A stretch of DNA of 64,000 nucleotides from Fremontodendron californicum (lineage: Eukaryota; Streptophyta; Magnoliopsida; Malvales; Malvaceae). Numbering within the stretch: the stretch's first letter is position 1; each line of letters starts with the position of its first letter. This document shows positions 1-13,065 of this stretch, piece by piece. The stretch spans positions 5,523,001-5,587,000 of the forward strand of contig JAULJL010000020.1 in the NCBI GenBank assembly GCA_030761205.1, given 5' to 3'. The notes below the pieces were generated by a model that searched no databases, was not told where the DNA came from, and worked only from the letters and a program-made list of their open reading frames with translations. Both the position numbers and the translations under genes were made by a program.

Positions 1-890
1 CATCATTTTTAAAGTCGCATACAGCGCATTTCTTCCAAATTATGGGTAAGGCCTCCGGGCACCATTCTTAAGACCTCTGGGCATCATTTTTAAAGTCGCA
101 TACAGCGCATTTTTTCCAAATCACGGGTAAGGCCTCCGGGCACCATTCTTAAGACCTCCGGGCATCATTTTTAAAGTCGCATACAGCGCATTTTTTTCAA
201 ATCACAGGTAAGGCCTCCGGGCACCATTCTTAAGACCTCCGGGCATCATTTTTAAAGTCGCATACAGCGCATTTCTTCCAAATTATGGGTAAGGCCTCCG
301 GGCACCATTCTTAAGACCTCCGGGCATCATTTTTAAAGTCGCATACAGCGCATTTCTTCCAAATCACGGGTAAGGCCTCCGGGCACCATTCTTAAGACCT
401 TCGGGCATCATTTTTAAAGTCGCATACAGCGCATTTTTTTCAAATCACAGGTAAGGCCTCCGGGCACCATTCTTAAGACCTCCGGGCATCATTTTTAAAG
501 TCGCATACAGCGCATTTCTTCCAAATTATGGGTAAGGCCTCCGGCCACCATTCTTAAGACCTCCGGGCATCATTTTTAAAGTCGCTTACAGCGCATTTCT
601 TCCAAATCACGGGTAAGGCCTCCGGGCACCATTCGGTAAGGCCTCCGGGCACCATTCTTAAGACCTCCGGGCATCATTTTTAAAGTCGCATACAGCGCAT
701 TTCTTCCAAATCACGGGTAAGGCCTCCGGGCACCATTCTTAAGACCTCCGGGCATCATTTTTAAAGTCGCATACAGCGCATTTTTTTCAAATCACAGGTA
801 AGGCCTCCGGGCACCATTCTTAAGACCTCCGGGCATCATTTTTAAAGTCGCATACAGCGCATAATTTTTCAAATCACAGGTAAGACCTCC
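1..890. repeat. 81-bp tandem array, about 11 copies
   Basis: Units beginning catcattttt recur at 1, 82, 163, 244, 325, 406, 487 and 568, then at 672, 753 and 834, so the period is 81 bp. Copies differ by a few bases. One partial-unit insertion near 627-655 breaks the register. The array continues off the left edge. It lies upstream of a polypurine tract and LTR, the place where Tat/Ogre-type gypsy elements carry variable 3' UTR tandem repeats. No open reading frame runs through it. Confidence 0.93.
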
Positions 891-1020
891 GGGCAACATC
901 TTTAAGACCTCAGGGCATAACGTTTTTCAGGGGTAAGACCTCCGGGCACCAATTTTTAAGACCTCCGGGCACCATTTTAAGACCTTCGGGCACCAATTTT
1001 AAAGCCCTTCGAGCATAAAT
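891..1020. repeat. Degenerate short repeats at the end of the array
   Basis: The motif aagacctccgggcacc recurs every 22-30 bp with changing spacers. This is the tail half of the 81-bp unit iterated alone, which suggests the 81-bp unit was built from a shorter repeat. Confidence 0.8.
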
Positions 1021-1346
1021 TTTTCTTTTGAAAATCAAATTCGTTTCCTTAAGACGAATCGAGCCTTGTTTAGGCAGGGAATTCAATTTAAGGACAAAAC
1101 CTTCAATTTATTGTTTAAAAAAAATAATTAAAAAAAATGAAAAAAGAGAAAATAGAAAAAGGAAAAAAGAAAAAAAAAAGAAGAAAAAAGAAGAAAAAAG
1201 AAGAAAAAAATGAAAAATAGAAAATGAAAATGAAAAAGAAACCCCTTTCCCTTTCCTTCACATGTGATGTCACTGACCGTACAAAATTAGTATCGGTTCA
1301 TCTTTTCCTGATTCCTGATTCTCAGCAATAGCCAAAGAGGGGCAGC
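1021..1346 (+). other. 3' UTR remainder and polypurine tract of a Tat-like element
   Basis: An A/G-rich low-complexity stretch (1107-1245) is followed by unique sequence and a purine-rich tract, aaagaggggcagc (1334-1346), directly abutting the TG of the LTR. This is the position of the plus-strand primer in LTR retrotransposons. The short frame at 1028-1213 is lysine-rich low complexity and I do not call it a gene. Confidence 0.7.
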
Positions 1347-2029
1347 TGTAGACACCTAATTTTGTCCGGACCACTAAACAGGTATGTTTTCCTCCCATAT
1401 TGATGTTTCCGAGTATAAAAAGACTGTTTTCATCCTGCAGGTGGTACTCCGAGACTTAGTTTAAGAGGGCGAGCACAAAAAGTCAAACTTAAAAAAAAGT
1501 CAACCTCGAAAAAGTCAAACCCGAAAAAGTCAACCCTAGAAAGTCAACTACTGAAAAAGTCAACCATTTTCAAAATCAAGATTTTAAGTTCAATTGAAAA
1601 ATGGAGAAAGAATTTTGATAATCCGAGGTCTACATTGAAAGATATGGACTTCGGAAGTTGGGATTTGGAGATTGAGTAGAAAAGAAACCCTAATCCGAGA
1701 AATTTGGGGAAAAGTGCTTAAACGATCAAACTGGTCGAAATTGAAGGTTCCAAATGAAAGATAAGCACTGACTACAGGTAATGGAGAAGTCACTTGCAAG
1801 AAAAACCGAGAGAAAAGTCAATCCGGGAGAAAACCGAGAATTAGGGTTTTAGTGGATTTCGGTGAAATCGGGAAGAATCACAGAAATGGCCCGACTTGGT
1901 AAGACCAAAACCCCCAATGGATGAGGAATGATTAAAAAGGATGGCCCAAGGCTCAGATTGAAGAAAATCTGAAAATCGGACTTGTTTTGAGCAAAACCGG
2001 GTTTCGGAGGTTAAAGGGCAAAATTGGAA

Positions 2030-2600
2030 AAATTTGGGAAAAATAGCAAATGGACTCCGAAAATTATGAAAAATTTGTCGATCTCATTCTTAAATCATTT
2101 GAAGGAGATTGGTAAAAGAAAATCTTGATTCGGAGTTCGTTTGCAAAATGGCCAAATCCCGGGTTTCTTATGCAGTAATTCAAAAAGGAACATCCCGGAA
2201 AAATAGCAAATGGACTCCAAAAATTCTGAAATTTTGCAAATCTCATTTTTAAATTATTTGGAAGAGATTGGCGAAAGAAAATCTTGATTCCGAGTTCGTT
2301 TGCAAAATGGCCAAATCCCGGGCCTCATATGCAGTAATTCAAGCCGATAAATCCCGAAAAAATACCAAATGAGCTCCAAAAATTATGAAAACTTCCAGAT
2401 CACACTTTTTAATTATTTTGAAGAGATTGGTGAAGAAAAATCTTGATTTGGAGTTCGTTTAAAAAATGGTAAAAAGTAGGGGCATAAAAGGACATTTTGG
2501 GAAGAAAAAATCCAAATAAATAGCAAACGGACTCGGATAATTTTGAAAACTTCCAGAACTCAATATTTTATTATTTTGGAAGTATTAAAAAAATAAAAAT
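2030..2600 (+). repeat. About 160-bp imperfect tandem repeats in U3 of LTR-A
   Basis: The block beginning aaatagcaaatggactcc recurs at about 2041, 2201, 2359 and 2517. Each copy is followed by similar text (gagattggtgaaagaaaatc, then ggagttcgtttgcaaaatgg). It lies upstream of the TATA box, where repeated blocks may act as promoter or enhancer units. That role is inferred. Confidence 0.8.
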
Positions 2601-2875
2601 TGAATTTGGAGCCCGTTTGATATTTATTTTGCATCCGGGGGGCAAAATGGTCGTTTCACCCAAGCAACCGAAAAGGGCTTCTTTGGGCCTTTCAAAAATC
2701 AGAGCTGGGCTGGAAAAGAGAAGTGCTGGCCTGCTCAAGCCCAAAGGAAGGAGGAAGCTTAGGATTTTTTCAATCAAGTGATTAAAAATCAAGAGTTAAG
2801 TTAGAGATTTTCATTTTTGAGCCTAAGTCCCAATCCCACATCCCTTTGTAATGTCAAGCCAATGAGGTGCTCACC

Positions 2876-2886
2876 TTATAAATAAG
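2876..2886 (+). promoter_or_regulatory. Putative TATA box of LTR-A
   Basis: cttataaataagg occurs about 1.5 kb into the LTR, with a CCAAT-like gccaatgagg about 20 bp upstream. This fits the U3/R boundary. No transcript evidence is available. Confidence 0.5.
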
Positions 2887-2989
2887 GGGTCTTGGCCTTT
2901 GGTTGAAATCACCCACTACCCCTTGTGAGATAGTCTATACACTTGTATTAGGATTATCCGGGTGGTGAGTCATAGTGTTTTTGTTGAGA

Positions 2990-3135
2990 GGGTTTGTAGC
3001 TTAATCCGTTCAAAAGCTACTCTGAGGGTTTATAGCTTAATCCGTTCAAAAGCTACTTGTGAGAGGGTTTGTGGCTTAATCCGTTCAAAAGCTACTCTGA
3101 GGGTTTATAGCTTAATCCGTTCAAAAGCTACTTGG
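2990..3135 (+). repeat. Four short tandem repeats in the R/U5 side of LTR-A
   Basis: agcttaatccgttcaaaagc occurs four times (the third copy has ggc), alternating with gagggttt spacers. The units are 30-45 bp long. Confidence 0.85.
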
Positions 3136-4182
3136 TGAGTTTTCATTTTAAAATAATGTTTCTTGTTCTTCCTTCATTTCCTTTCTTAAGTATATTTTTC
3201 TTACATTTTGTTTTTACAATAAACTCACCATGGCCAAATGGCCTACATTATTTATTTTAAGTTGTTGTTTCGATTCATTTTACCATATTGTTTATGCTAT
3301 TTTCTTTGTTTTTGATGTTTTAAATGTTATGTTATTTCATGTTCTTGAGTTATATTTTAATTTGGTTGCTTTGTTTGTTGCCATTTATGTCTTAGATATC
3401 ATGTTTTTGCATTTTTAATTTTCTGTTTTCATGTTGTTTAAATTTGAGCATGTTTTAAAGTTAGCATATTAAGTGTTTGTGAAAATGCTTGTGTGATTCT
3501 TTGCATGATTCTTGTTTTATATCTTAGTTGAGCATGTTTTAGATTTAGCATATTAAGTGTTTGTGAAAATGCTTGTGTGATTTTTGTGTTATGACTTAGT
3601 TTTTCATGCTAGTATGCCAAGTGTTTGAGAAAATGCCATGCTTGTTGGAGCTTGAGGCCATTTGGCTACTCCATGTGTTTTGCATTGTGTGTTGCATTTT
3701 TTGTCATGCTAGTTGTTAGGTTTTTGCATTTGCATGATATTTGGTTGGATTTTTGAATTAAGCATGCCTTGTGTTTGTGAAAATGCCATGCATATCTTAG
3801 GTCTAGGTTGCATTTATTGCCATGCAAGTTCATGTTAGGTCTAGGCCATATTATTTATGTCATGCATTTTCCTTACCTTTAGATTTAAATCCATGCATTT
3901 CATGCATTATGTTTGCTGCATTATTTCATGCATTTCATGTTCATGCCACTTGAATAATGACTTGAGCCAATTAATGGTTCAAGGTCATGCTCTCTTGAGC
4001 ACACTTGTGGAAAATTAAGTTTGTCAAATTGATTATTCTACCTTTGTGATTTTTTTTACTTAGCCAATTTTTATCTAACTTTCAAAAAGTCCTAGCTACC
4101 GTCTTCAAGTCATTCTATGAGTTTCAAATATTTTTATTTTGGTTTTTAAATGATTTTATCAAAGACAAAAAAAAAAATGTGT

Positions 4183-4616
4183 TGGCAAAGCAGTTTTTTT
4201 TCCACCCAAAACTCGTACATCTCCGATTTTTCTGGGAATTCATCTTTGATCAGAAAATTAAGTCGATTTTTTTCCGCGTATTTTTACATGTCCTGAGTCT
4301 CCAATAATTTTTTCATAAATTTTTGAATTTTTAAAAATAGGGTAAAAAATCGTGGATTAAAACTGGATAGTGGAGTCAGAATTGAATTTAAAGAAAAACA
4401 AAGCAGTTTTTTCTCCTCCAAAAACTCGTACATCTCTGGTTTTTCTGGGAATTCATCTTTGATCAAAAAATTAATCCAATTTTTTCTCGTATAGTTTTAC
4501 ATGTCTTGAGTCTCCAGTATTTTTTTTTACAATTTTTGGGATTTTTAAAAATAGGGTAAAAAATCGTGGATTAAAACTGGACAGTGGAGTCAGAATTGAA
4601 CTTAAAGAAAAACCAA
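4183..4616 (+). repeat. 213-bp direct duplication inside LTR-A
   Basis: caaagcagttttttt...actcgtacatctc starts at 4186 and again at 4399, and each copy runs to gaatttaaagaaaaac. The related LTR at 6132-14446 has this block once (about 9788-10005), so the duplication is specific to this copy or subfamily. Confidence 0.85.
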
Positions 4617-5800
4617 TTTTCTGTTTTGGTTAATTTACTTAGAGTGGGCTGATTAGGATGGTTAGCTACTGACTTAGGGTAATTTCTAAGCCTTTTTAAC
4701 TCTAAAAATGGTTTTTCAAGTCCCGGGTTAAGGAGAGTCAAGTCCGGATTTTTTTAAACTTAGGAAATTAGAGCCATTTAAAAATTTTTAGCCCAGTTTT
4801 TATTTTTAATTCAAGCTTTTCAAAATTGTTTTCAAACAATCACAAAGTATTTGGTTTTAGAATATTTAATTTGACATATTTTCCTAAGGTAGCCGGATAT
4901 CTTTTTAGATATACGGATTTCCTTAATTAAAGGAAAAAATACATCTCATGCATTGCATTTTTATATTCATGCATTTTATATAATATGTGATTCTTGCCAT
5001 AATAATTTCTATGTGTCATGACATTTAGGTTGCATTATATTATTTAGATTTTGCTATGTCATTTTATTTATGTCATGCCTATACATATTCATTTCTTTTA
5101 AATGTTTTCAAAAAAGATAATGATTTTCAATAAAAATAAAGATATTCCCGAGTTAAAATAATTCATGAGTTCTCTACCGGGTTTGCTGGAGGGAATATCA
5201 TCAATTATTATTAATAAATGAATATCTTTCTTTCAAAAAAAGAGAATGATTCGGAAAGTTTTCCAAAACTAATAAAAATTTCTATATTTTGCCACGTTTG
5301 TTGGGGAATATAGGAAAATTTTGAATTTATAAATTCCGGATCATTTTCAATAAAAAAATGGAATTATTTTTCTTTAAATTGGGAATTAATTTGAAATACT
5401 AAATTTAAAACCAACTTTTACCGAGACTTGAGATAACACACGATTAATAAGGTACCGATTTATACGGGCGTTGTGGGGGTGCTAATCCTTCCCCGCACGT
5501 AACCGACTCCCGAACCCGCTTCTTTGATTTCTCTGGTTTAAAACGCAGACTTGAAATTGGTTTTTAAAATGTTTTAATTAATTTTTAAAATATTTTATAA
5601 AACCGGTTTTAATAGGTGGCCGATCACACCTAGCTAAAAAAGATTGGTGGCGACTCCATGTCTTTTAAGGTCATTTTCAAAACCTTCATTTTTTTTAGAG
5701 GAATTAAGTCGACTTTTCCTCGGTTTTTTTTAATGTCACGCCTAACGAATAATAAAGTCTTGCGATGAGACTCGTCGTTATTATTTTTTAGGTTGCGATA

Positions 5801-6131
5801 CATAGAAACCAGTAAGTTATTCACTAAATTGCATAAGCATGTGCAATTGTGCATAGAACTAAGTATATATATATATATCTATATTTTTATGCAATTTTAT
5901 TATTTATTGGTATGTTCTATGTGGATTTTCTTAGTCATGATATTGAATAGTCATGAATCTTGTTATATTTTGGTAAGATCATGGTAAATATCCAAGGTAA
6001 AGAGTATAAGTTAAATTTTATTATTAATTTTATAGCATGGCTTGGATTGTGAAAACTCTCCAAAAATAGATCTTACCATGGAAAGATGAGATTCCTATTA
6101 AATTAAATAGTAATCATGTTGCATATCTATT
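5801..6131. other. AT-rich spacer between two long LTRs
   Basis: No gene is visible. A (TA)n run lies near 5864-5880. The last five bases (6127-6131, ctatt) are the left target duplication of the solo LTR that follows. Removing that LTR joins this spacer to 14447 onward, so both were once one sequence. Confidence 0.7.
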
Positions 6132-6534
6132 TGTAGACACTTAATTTTGTCCGGGCCTTTTAAAACCAATTTTGATTTGTCCCCCTCTCGGGTTTAATAT
6201 TTTTGTAAAACTCACGGTCGCGATTTTAGATTTTTAAAATGTTCTAAATTATATATATCCTTTCTAGCTTTAATTGTTCAAATAAAATCGGACCGTAAAA
6301 TTACCAATTTTAAAATTCAATTTAAACTTGAGGTGAAAAAGTTTAATCTTGAGCTTTATTAGATTTTTAAAATAAAATTTTAATTGAAAATATTTATATA
6401 AAAAAAAAAAAGAGACTTGAAATAAAGGAAGGGTAACTTAAACATTACCCTTTTTTTAGGTTAGAAATTGAGATATAAAAAGGGTCACTTGAAAAAATAA
6501 GGGGGGCCGATTATTCCAAAAAAAGAAAAGAGGA

Positions 6535-6700
6535 CTGGCGGCTAAAAAAGAAAAAAAAGGAAAAATCTTTGTTTTCTTATGGGGGGCATGACGGCTAAAA
6601 AAAAGAGAAAAAGCTTTGGTTTTTCATGAGGATTGGGAGCTAAAAAAGGGAAAGGAAAGCTTTGTTTTTCGGGATGAAGCTGGCGGCTGAGAGGAAGAAA
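6535..6700 (+). repeat. Degenerate 55-60 bp repeats in LTR-B
   Basis: Three loosely similar units each contain a variant of ggcggctaaaaaag followed by aagctttg or atctttg and tttttc. The block is purine-rich with no coding potential. Confidence 0.5.
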
Positions 6701-8413
6701 TGAGGAAAAGGTAAGAGAAAATGGAAGATGCAAGTGAAAAACAAGACACAAAGGTTTGTTAATAAGTCTTTATGGACAATGACTTCAGGAATAGGGTAAT
6801 AATTCTCAAACTGGAGGCCCAAGAAACTTAGGATTTGGGGAAACTTTTTGGGCGCTCTGCTAACTGTGAAGACGATGAAATTGTTGATAGATTAATAGCC
6901 TTAGAAGAAAGGAATTGAGGGCGTAATTTGAACCTGGTTTTTTTTTTTTCTCAAGGAACCTTGACAGAGTGACACTGGGTGATTTTATTTTTTCGATCAA
7001 TGGGGCATTCTTTCATGATTATTAGTGGTGAAAGGTAAACGATTTAATTGGATCTTTGAATCTGTGGTATGTAATGTTTATAATATGTGAGTTGGGAAAA
7101 TCTTTGGGATTATTTTCAAATTGTGTCGGGGAGATTGTCATGGATAAGTTGATGGGATTGATGGATTGAGATTGAGGAATTCTTTTATTCCTCTGTTTTG
7201 CTTTGCTCGCATGTTCTTTCTTCTAGTAAATGGTTCACTCGATATTTGTGTTGTTGTGTACAACCAGGTGATTGCAGGGATGGTTGTTGTATTAGATTTT
7301 GGAGGTTTTGGAAGTGTGGTTAAGGGGTAGGTTTTCATTGTTATCTATACTTGATTATTGATTGTGAGGGTTTTTTGTTTTTGGTAACCAATATGGTGTC
7401 AAATAGTTATTGGTTTAAAGTCTGTGATGTTGCTTGATGATTGAGTTTGATATATTTTTTCCTTTTGAATGGAAAAGGTTTCTTTAATTCGACTAGTGGT
7501 TTGGGTGATATGTGGTTTTGTTGGAAACTATCAAACAAGATATTTTGAGTTGGGTGATGGATTTGGCATATTGAGTTTGAGTGGAATTTGAGGATTTTTT
7601 TTTTTGGGATTAATGCTATTTTATTTTGGAAAGCTTTGCTACAAAGAGTTATTTTTCCTGATGATGAAGGTGTGTTAGGTTTGGGTTGGGTTGGCATGTT
7701 TGATTGTGTATTATGCTGTGTATGTTTCTTGGGTCATTGTTGATAAAAATCATGATGGAATATTGTTTTGATTGTTCTTCAATTCAGAAATGAGCTGAGT
7801 TTCGAGAACGTGGTTTTTTGCAAATTGGGTTGAAAGTGTATATCTTGTGGGATCCTATTCGATTGTTATATAATCATTTTGTTGTTCGGTGTTCTTTTGT
7901 GAAAATGGATTTGGTCTCTCAATTCATTTTGGTGTATAAAGTATCTTCTTTAACGAATTATTGAAACAAAGGAGTGAGCTTAAAGTCAGTTTAAATGCGA
8001 TTTCATTGGCATGATGGCTCTCTGTTCTGTCATTCGTTCTTAATCGGTACAGAGTTGTTTTAATTTTAGGTATCTAGAGTAGTCCTTTGTTGATGTCCCT
8101 GGTTGTTCTGTTTTTTTAATGTAGTTTAACTTTCTGGATTTGTACTGTTTCGTCCTTGTCTGGTATTATTATTTTGAATCTTGTGCTTGTTATATTTTGG
8201 TGCTTTTTTTTTTGCGGTTTTTGGGCATGTAACAGATGTTTGAGATCTTGGCACAAACTTGAGCTTATGGAAGACGAATAGGATAAGTTGAGATTCTGAA
8301 AATCAGCAATGACATGGTGAGGCATTAGAATCACCTAATTAGTTCTGGTTTAAAGCAGCAATGGAGGTTTAATGAGCTACTAGTGTTCTAGATTTTGGTT
8401 TGATTTTGAAGCA

Positions 8414-8656
8414 CTATTTAGTTAAATAACCAATCTTGCCACAATACTGACGGGAAACTTTAGGAGCAGACTGATAACCAGAAGAAAGTTTCCTTGGAGC
8501 AGAAGAACTAAATCTAGGAGCAGTAGATAGACGGTTCTGTTTGAACCTATCACCATTGAAAGTTAAAAGGTTTGGTAGCAAGGTGGGGGCCAGTGCCGGG
8601 AAGGCCAGTGGTTGAGACCGCAACTGTGCTATTTGTTGAGGTTCTTGGAAGGACAC
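8414..8656 (-). pseudogene. Possible retrotransposon gag fragment captured in LTR-B
   Basis: An 80-residue minus-strand frame ends with PKVSRQYCGKIGYLTK, which resembles the copia gag zinc knuckle (C-x2-C-x4-H-x4-C) with the first Cys and the His replaced (R and Y). The preceding S/P/R/Q-rich linker is also gag-like. LTRs normally carry no gag, and LTR-A lacks this segment, so it may be a captured piece of another element. There is no intact domain, and chance resemblance cannot be excluded. Confidence 0.35.
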
Positions 8657-11600
8657 TTAGTGGTAAGCCTTTGCTCTCCACTAGACTAGACGTCTCTTGA
8701 GGAGGATTGCTTGGCATCGAGTGAGGTAGATAAAACAACTCAATTAACCTATAAAGGTTAAATTTACAGAGTGGAATACAGGTGGCCTGCTGACAAGAAT
8801 CGAGGGTTTGCGAGCTTTATTTTCCGAAAGCTGAGTTGATGAAGAGAGTAAAACTTTTCGAGTTGAAAGAATATTAAAGTTGCATAGCTCGGTGATGAAG
8901 ATATTGTATTGCAGAGGTCTATTCTGATCGTATGCCCACCTGCATTTTATCCAACAACATTCTGTAAGTATTTTGGAAACTAGTGTCCACTCGGTCCCTT
9001 TGTATTTTGTGTTGTCTCGTGTTTGCATTTTTATTATGAATATGTGATTATCATGTTTATTCATGCTTTGCCTCTTCATGTCATATGATTGTGTATTGAT
9101 TATGCCATGTTCATGCATTAGTATTGTGTTCATTTGGTCATTTTTGTTCATGTTGTTTCCCATGCATTTTCATATGACATATTAGATCTTAGGTCATTTT
9201 GTATTATCATGCATTTCCGTGCCCATTAGGTATGGGTCATCTTGGTATGCCATACACATTTCCAAGTTCATGTTAGGCATTAAGACATCTCTGTATTTCC
9301 ATGCATTTTCATGACACTTTAGGTCTAGGTTACATTTATTTTCCATGCATTTTCATGACACTTTAGGTCTAGGTTACATTTATTTTCCATGCATGATCAT
9401 GCATTTTAGGTCTAGGTCGCATTAAATGCCATGCAAGTTCATTTAGGTCTAGGTCACTTTTTAAATGCCATGCATTTTTTCATGACATTGGGTTTAAATC
9501 CATGCATTTAATGCATTATGTTTGCTGCATTATTTCATGCATTTCATGTTCATGCCACTTGAATAATAACTTGAGCCAATTAATGGTTCAAAGTCATGCT
9601 CTCTTGAGCACACTTGTGGAAAATTAAGTTTGTCAAGTTGATTATTCTACCTTTGTGATTTTTTTTACTTAGCCAATTTTTATCTAACTTTCAAAAAGTC
9701 CTAGCTACTATTTACAATTCATTTTATGAGTTTCAAATATTTTTACTTTGATTTTTAAATGATTTCATCAAAGGCAAAAATGTGTTGGCAAAGCAGTTTT
9801 TTGTTCCTTCCAAAACTCGTACATCTCCGATTTTTCTGGGAATTCATATTTGATCAGAAAATTAAACGGATTTTTTCCCGTGTAGTTTTACATGTCCTGA
9901 GTCTCCAGTATTTTTTTCAGAATTTTTTGAATTTTTAAAAATAGGATAAAAAAATCGTGGCTTAAAACTGGACAGTGAAGTCAGAATTGAATTTAAAGAA
10001 AAATCATTTTTCTGTTTTGGTTAAGTTACTTAGAGTGAGCTGATTAGGAGGGTTAGCTACTGACTTAGGGTAGTTTCTAAGCCTTTTTAAACTCTAAAAA
10101 TGGTTTTTCAAGTCTCGGGTTAAGTGTAGTCAAGTCCGGATTTTTAAACTTAGGAAATAAGAGCCATTTAAAAAAAAGATTTAGCCCAGTTTTTATTTTT
10201 AATTCAAGCTTTTCAAAATTGTTTTCAAACAATCACAAAGTATTTTGGTTTTAGAATATTTAATTTGACATATTTTCCTAAGGTAGCCGGATATCTTTTT
10301 AGATATACGGATTTCCTTAATTAAAGGAAAAAATACATTTCAGGCATTGCATTTTTCATATTCATGCATTTTACATAATATGAGATTCTTGCTATAATAA
10401 TTTCTATGATATTGTTATTATTTTGATTTATATTTTTTGATGTTATATTGTTTATTATATGATTTGGAATATTTCATGATATCCTATGCTTTTTATTTAG
10501 TTATTTTTTTGTCATATTATTTAGCATATACTATGTTCATGCATTATTATTTTCATTTTTATTTTCATGCATATTATATGATAGCATTATTTCATATTCC
10601 ATCTCATTTAATTTATATGCCATATCATTCATGTCTGCCATGTCATTTAAATTATTTCATTTCATATAGAATATGTTATGTTACTTAGGTTATTTTATTT
10701 CATTTAGAATATATCATATGACTTAGGATATTGCATCTCATATAGAATATACTATGTTACCTAGGTCATTTCATTTTATTTATAATATGTCATATAATTT
10801 AGGATATTTCATTTCATTTAAAATATGCTAAGGCATTTACATTATATCATATCATTTAGGAAGCATTATATTATTTAGATTTTGCTATGCCATTTTATTT
10901 ATGTCATGCATATACATATTCATATCTTTTAAAATGTTTTCAAAAGGATAATGATTTTTTTTCAATAAAAAATAAAGATATTCCCGAGTTAAAATAATTC
11001 ATGAGTTCTCTACCGGGTTTGCTGGAGGGAATATCATCAATTATCATTAATAAAGGAATATCTTTCTTTCAAAAAAGAGAATGATTCGGAAAGTTTTCCA
11101 AAACTAATAAAAATTTCTATATTTTGCCACGTTTGTTGGGGAATATAGGAAAATTTTGAATTTATAAATTTCGGATCATTTTTAATAAAAAAGGGAATTA
11201 TTTTTTCTTTAAATTGGGAATTAACTTGAAATACTAAATGTCATAACGGTTTTTTCGACCGCTAAGACGATTTTTAAAACACAAAATGGAGCCGCCATCA
11301 ATATTTTTTGCTAGGTGTGATTGGCCACCTATTAAAACCGATTTTAGTAAAATATTTTAAAATTAATTAAAACATTTTGTAAAACCAATTTCGAAGTCCG
11401 CGTTTTGAACCATAGAGTAAAACATAATTGGGTTCGGGAGTCAGTTACGTGCGGGGAAGGATTAGCACCCCCGCAACGCCCGTTTAGAAAACGGTACCAT
11501 TTAATCACGTGTTATCTTAAATCTCGATTTAATGGACTTGACATCACTATTTAAAAATAATTCTCTTTTATTTTTATTTTGAAAAAAACATGTTTATTAT

Positions 11601-11667
11601 TTTTTTTGAATTTTTTTGAACTGTTATTATTTTTTTCAAAAACGAAAGTGAACATAAATTTGTTATC

Positions 11668-12102
11668 GAAAATACTCATTAAATATTCCCAACACTCTTG
11701 GTGGTATTTAGCGAGATCTTCTCACCTCGAGATATCTTAGGAATCACAACCGTGATATCCTTCGAATTTCGTCGTCGGCAATTTACATCCATTTTTTTTT
11801 ATTTAAATGCATATGATGCGAATATTTAAATATCGGATGCATACGACTTAGCATATAACTATAAAATTAAACATGCGAATCATAATATTAAAAACACGAG
11901 CATAGCGAAATATCGAGCGCATAAACATTCACTACTTATTCATTTTTATTATTTCCATTTTTTTTAAACGAATTTTGTATTGAGCATATCGCTAAATACT
12001 CCCACCACTCGTGGTGATATTTAACGAAATTCTCTCACCCCAAGATATCTTAGGAATCACTACTGTGACGTCCTTCGAATTCCATCGTCGGTAATTCACA
12101 TT
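11668..12102 (-). repeat. Direct repeat of about 125 bp inside LTR-C
   Basis: Two diverged copies (about 11668-11790 and 11976-12102) share ctcac.tc.agatatcttagg, then aatcac.a..gtga, then ccttcgaatt and cgtcgg.aatt.acat. They lie about 310 bp apart. Confidence 0.75.
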
Positions 12103-12589
12103 TCTTAAAACCTTTTTCTTTTTTTTGAAAAGTAAATTAAAATGCTTTTAATAATTATTTCCGAAATAAAAGAAATTATCTATGTAAGAATAATTCTCGA
12201 ATCACTCCGATATTTTCGATAGTATTTCGATTATTATTCTTACTCGGACCATTTCAAAGAAAACGATTGATGCTCCGACCATCCCGAGAAAGAGATCCGT
12301 TTTTAGAGAATTTTATTTACCGAAAATAATTTAAAAAGACATGTAATAATTAGAAGATTTATTATTTTATAATTTTTAAATCGAAACAGAACAATAAAAA
12401 TACGACGAATGCCGGACAAAAATAGTAATATAATAAAAAATAATAAAGGAAGTTAAAATCATACCTGAAAAATGTCGAGAATCCGAAAACTAGAATGCCG
12501 AACTTAATCTTCATAAAATTCTTTGTTCTTCTTCGACCACCTGAAAAATGTCAAAAATCCAAAAAAAAAATCAAAACGTCAAAATCGAT

Positions 12590-12890
12590 AATCGTGAATT
12601 TTTCTTTTTAATAATTTTTTTCCCTCCTTTTTGTTTTTTATTTTTTTTTAATTTTTTTTGTATCATCATTATTATTTTTTAATTTTTTTAATTTTTTTTT
12701 TCAATTTTACTTATTTTTCTTTCTTTTTTTTATATTTTTTCCTTATTTATATTTTTTCTTCTATTCATTTTTTTCTTTAATTTTAAAAATTTCCTCCTTT
12801 TTTTTCTTTTTTTTTATTTTTTTTAAATTTTTCTCTTTTTCTCTTTTTCTTTTATTTTTTTTTAATTTTTTTTCTTTTTTTTTTTGGGTG
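12590..12890. repeat. T-rich low-complexity tract
   Basis: About 300 bp of nearly pure T with C and A interruptions. It reads as A-rich on the LTR's own strand. No gene. Confidence 0.85.
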
Positions 12891-13065
12891 GCCCAAAGGG
12901 CTGCTGGGCCCTGGGCAGGAAGCCTGCTGCATGGCAAGGCCTTTTGGGCCTGATTGGGGTCCGGTTCGGCGTGGGCCGGACCCCCTTCTCTTTTTTTTTT
13001 TTATGCCTGAAATGGGTCGGGTGAGCGGACCCCGGGTCGACCCGCGGGTCTGCGCGACCCGCTCC

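Larger units (their letters stand above)
1347..5800 (+). mobile_element. 3' LTR of a Tat/Ogre-like gypsy element (LTR-A)
   Basis: It starts TGTAGACACCTAATTTTGTC after a polypurine tract and ends about 5800 at ggttgcgata. The end is placed by alignment with the related LTR at 6132-14446, which ends ggttacgaca, so the terminal CA appears mutated to TA. It is about 4.45 kb, within the unusually long LTR range of the Tat/Ogre lineage. It holds three internal repeat arrays, a TATA box near 2877, and a U5-like block (5400-5800) shared with two other LTRs in the window. The rest of the element and the matching target duplication lie outside the window. The family assignment is by structure only, because no coding domain is present. 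Confidence 0.78.

Noticed and set aside
1..1020. Regular repeats resembling a CRISPR array
   Set aside because: The unit repeats over its full 81 bp with no unique spacers, in a eukaryotic retrotransposon setting.
1028..1213. Lysine-rich 61-codon frame
   Set aside because: Translation of an A/G-rich 3' UTR tract.
8744..9163. 139-codon minus-strand frame in LTR-B
   Set aside because: No recognisable motif. It lies in repeat-like cat/tgcat text of the LTR.
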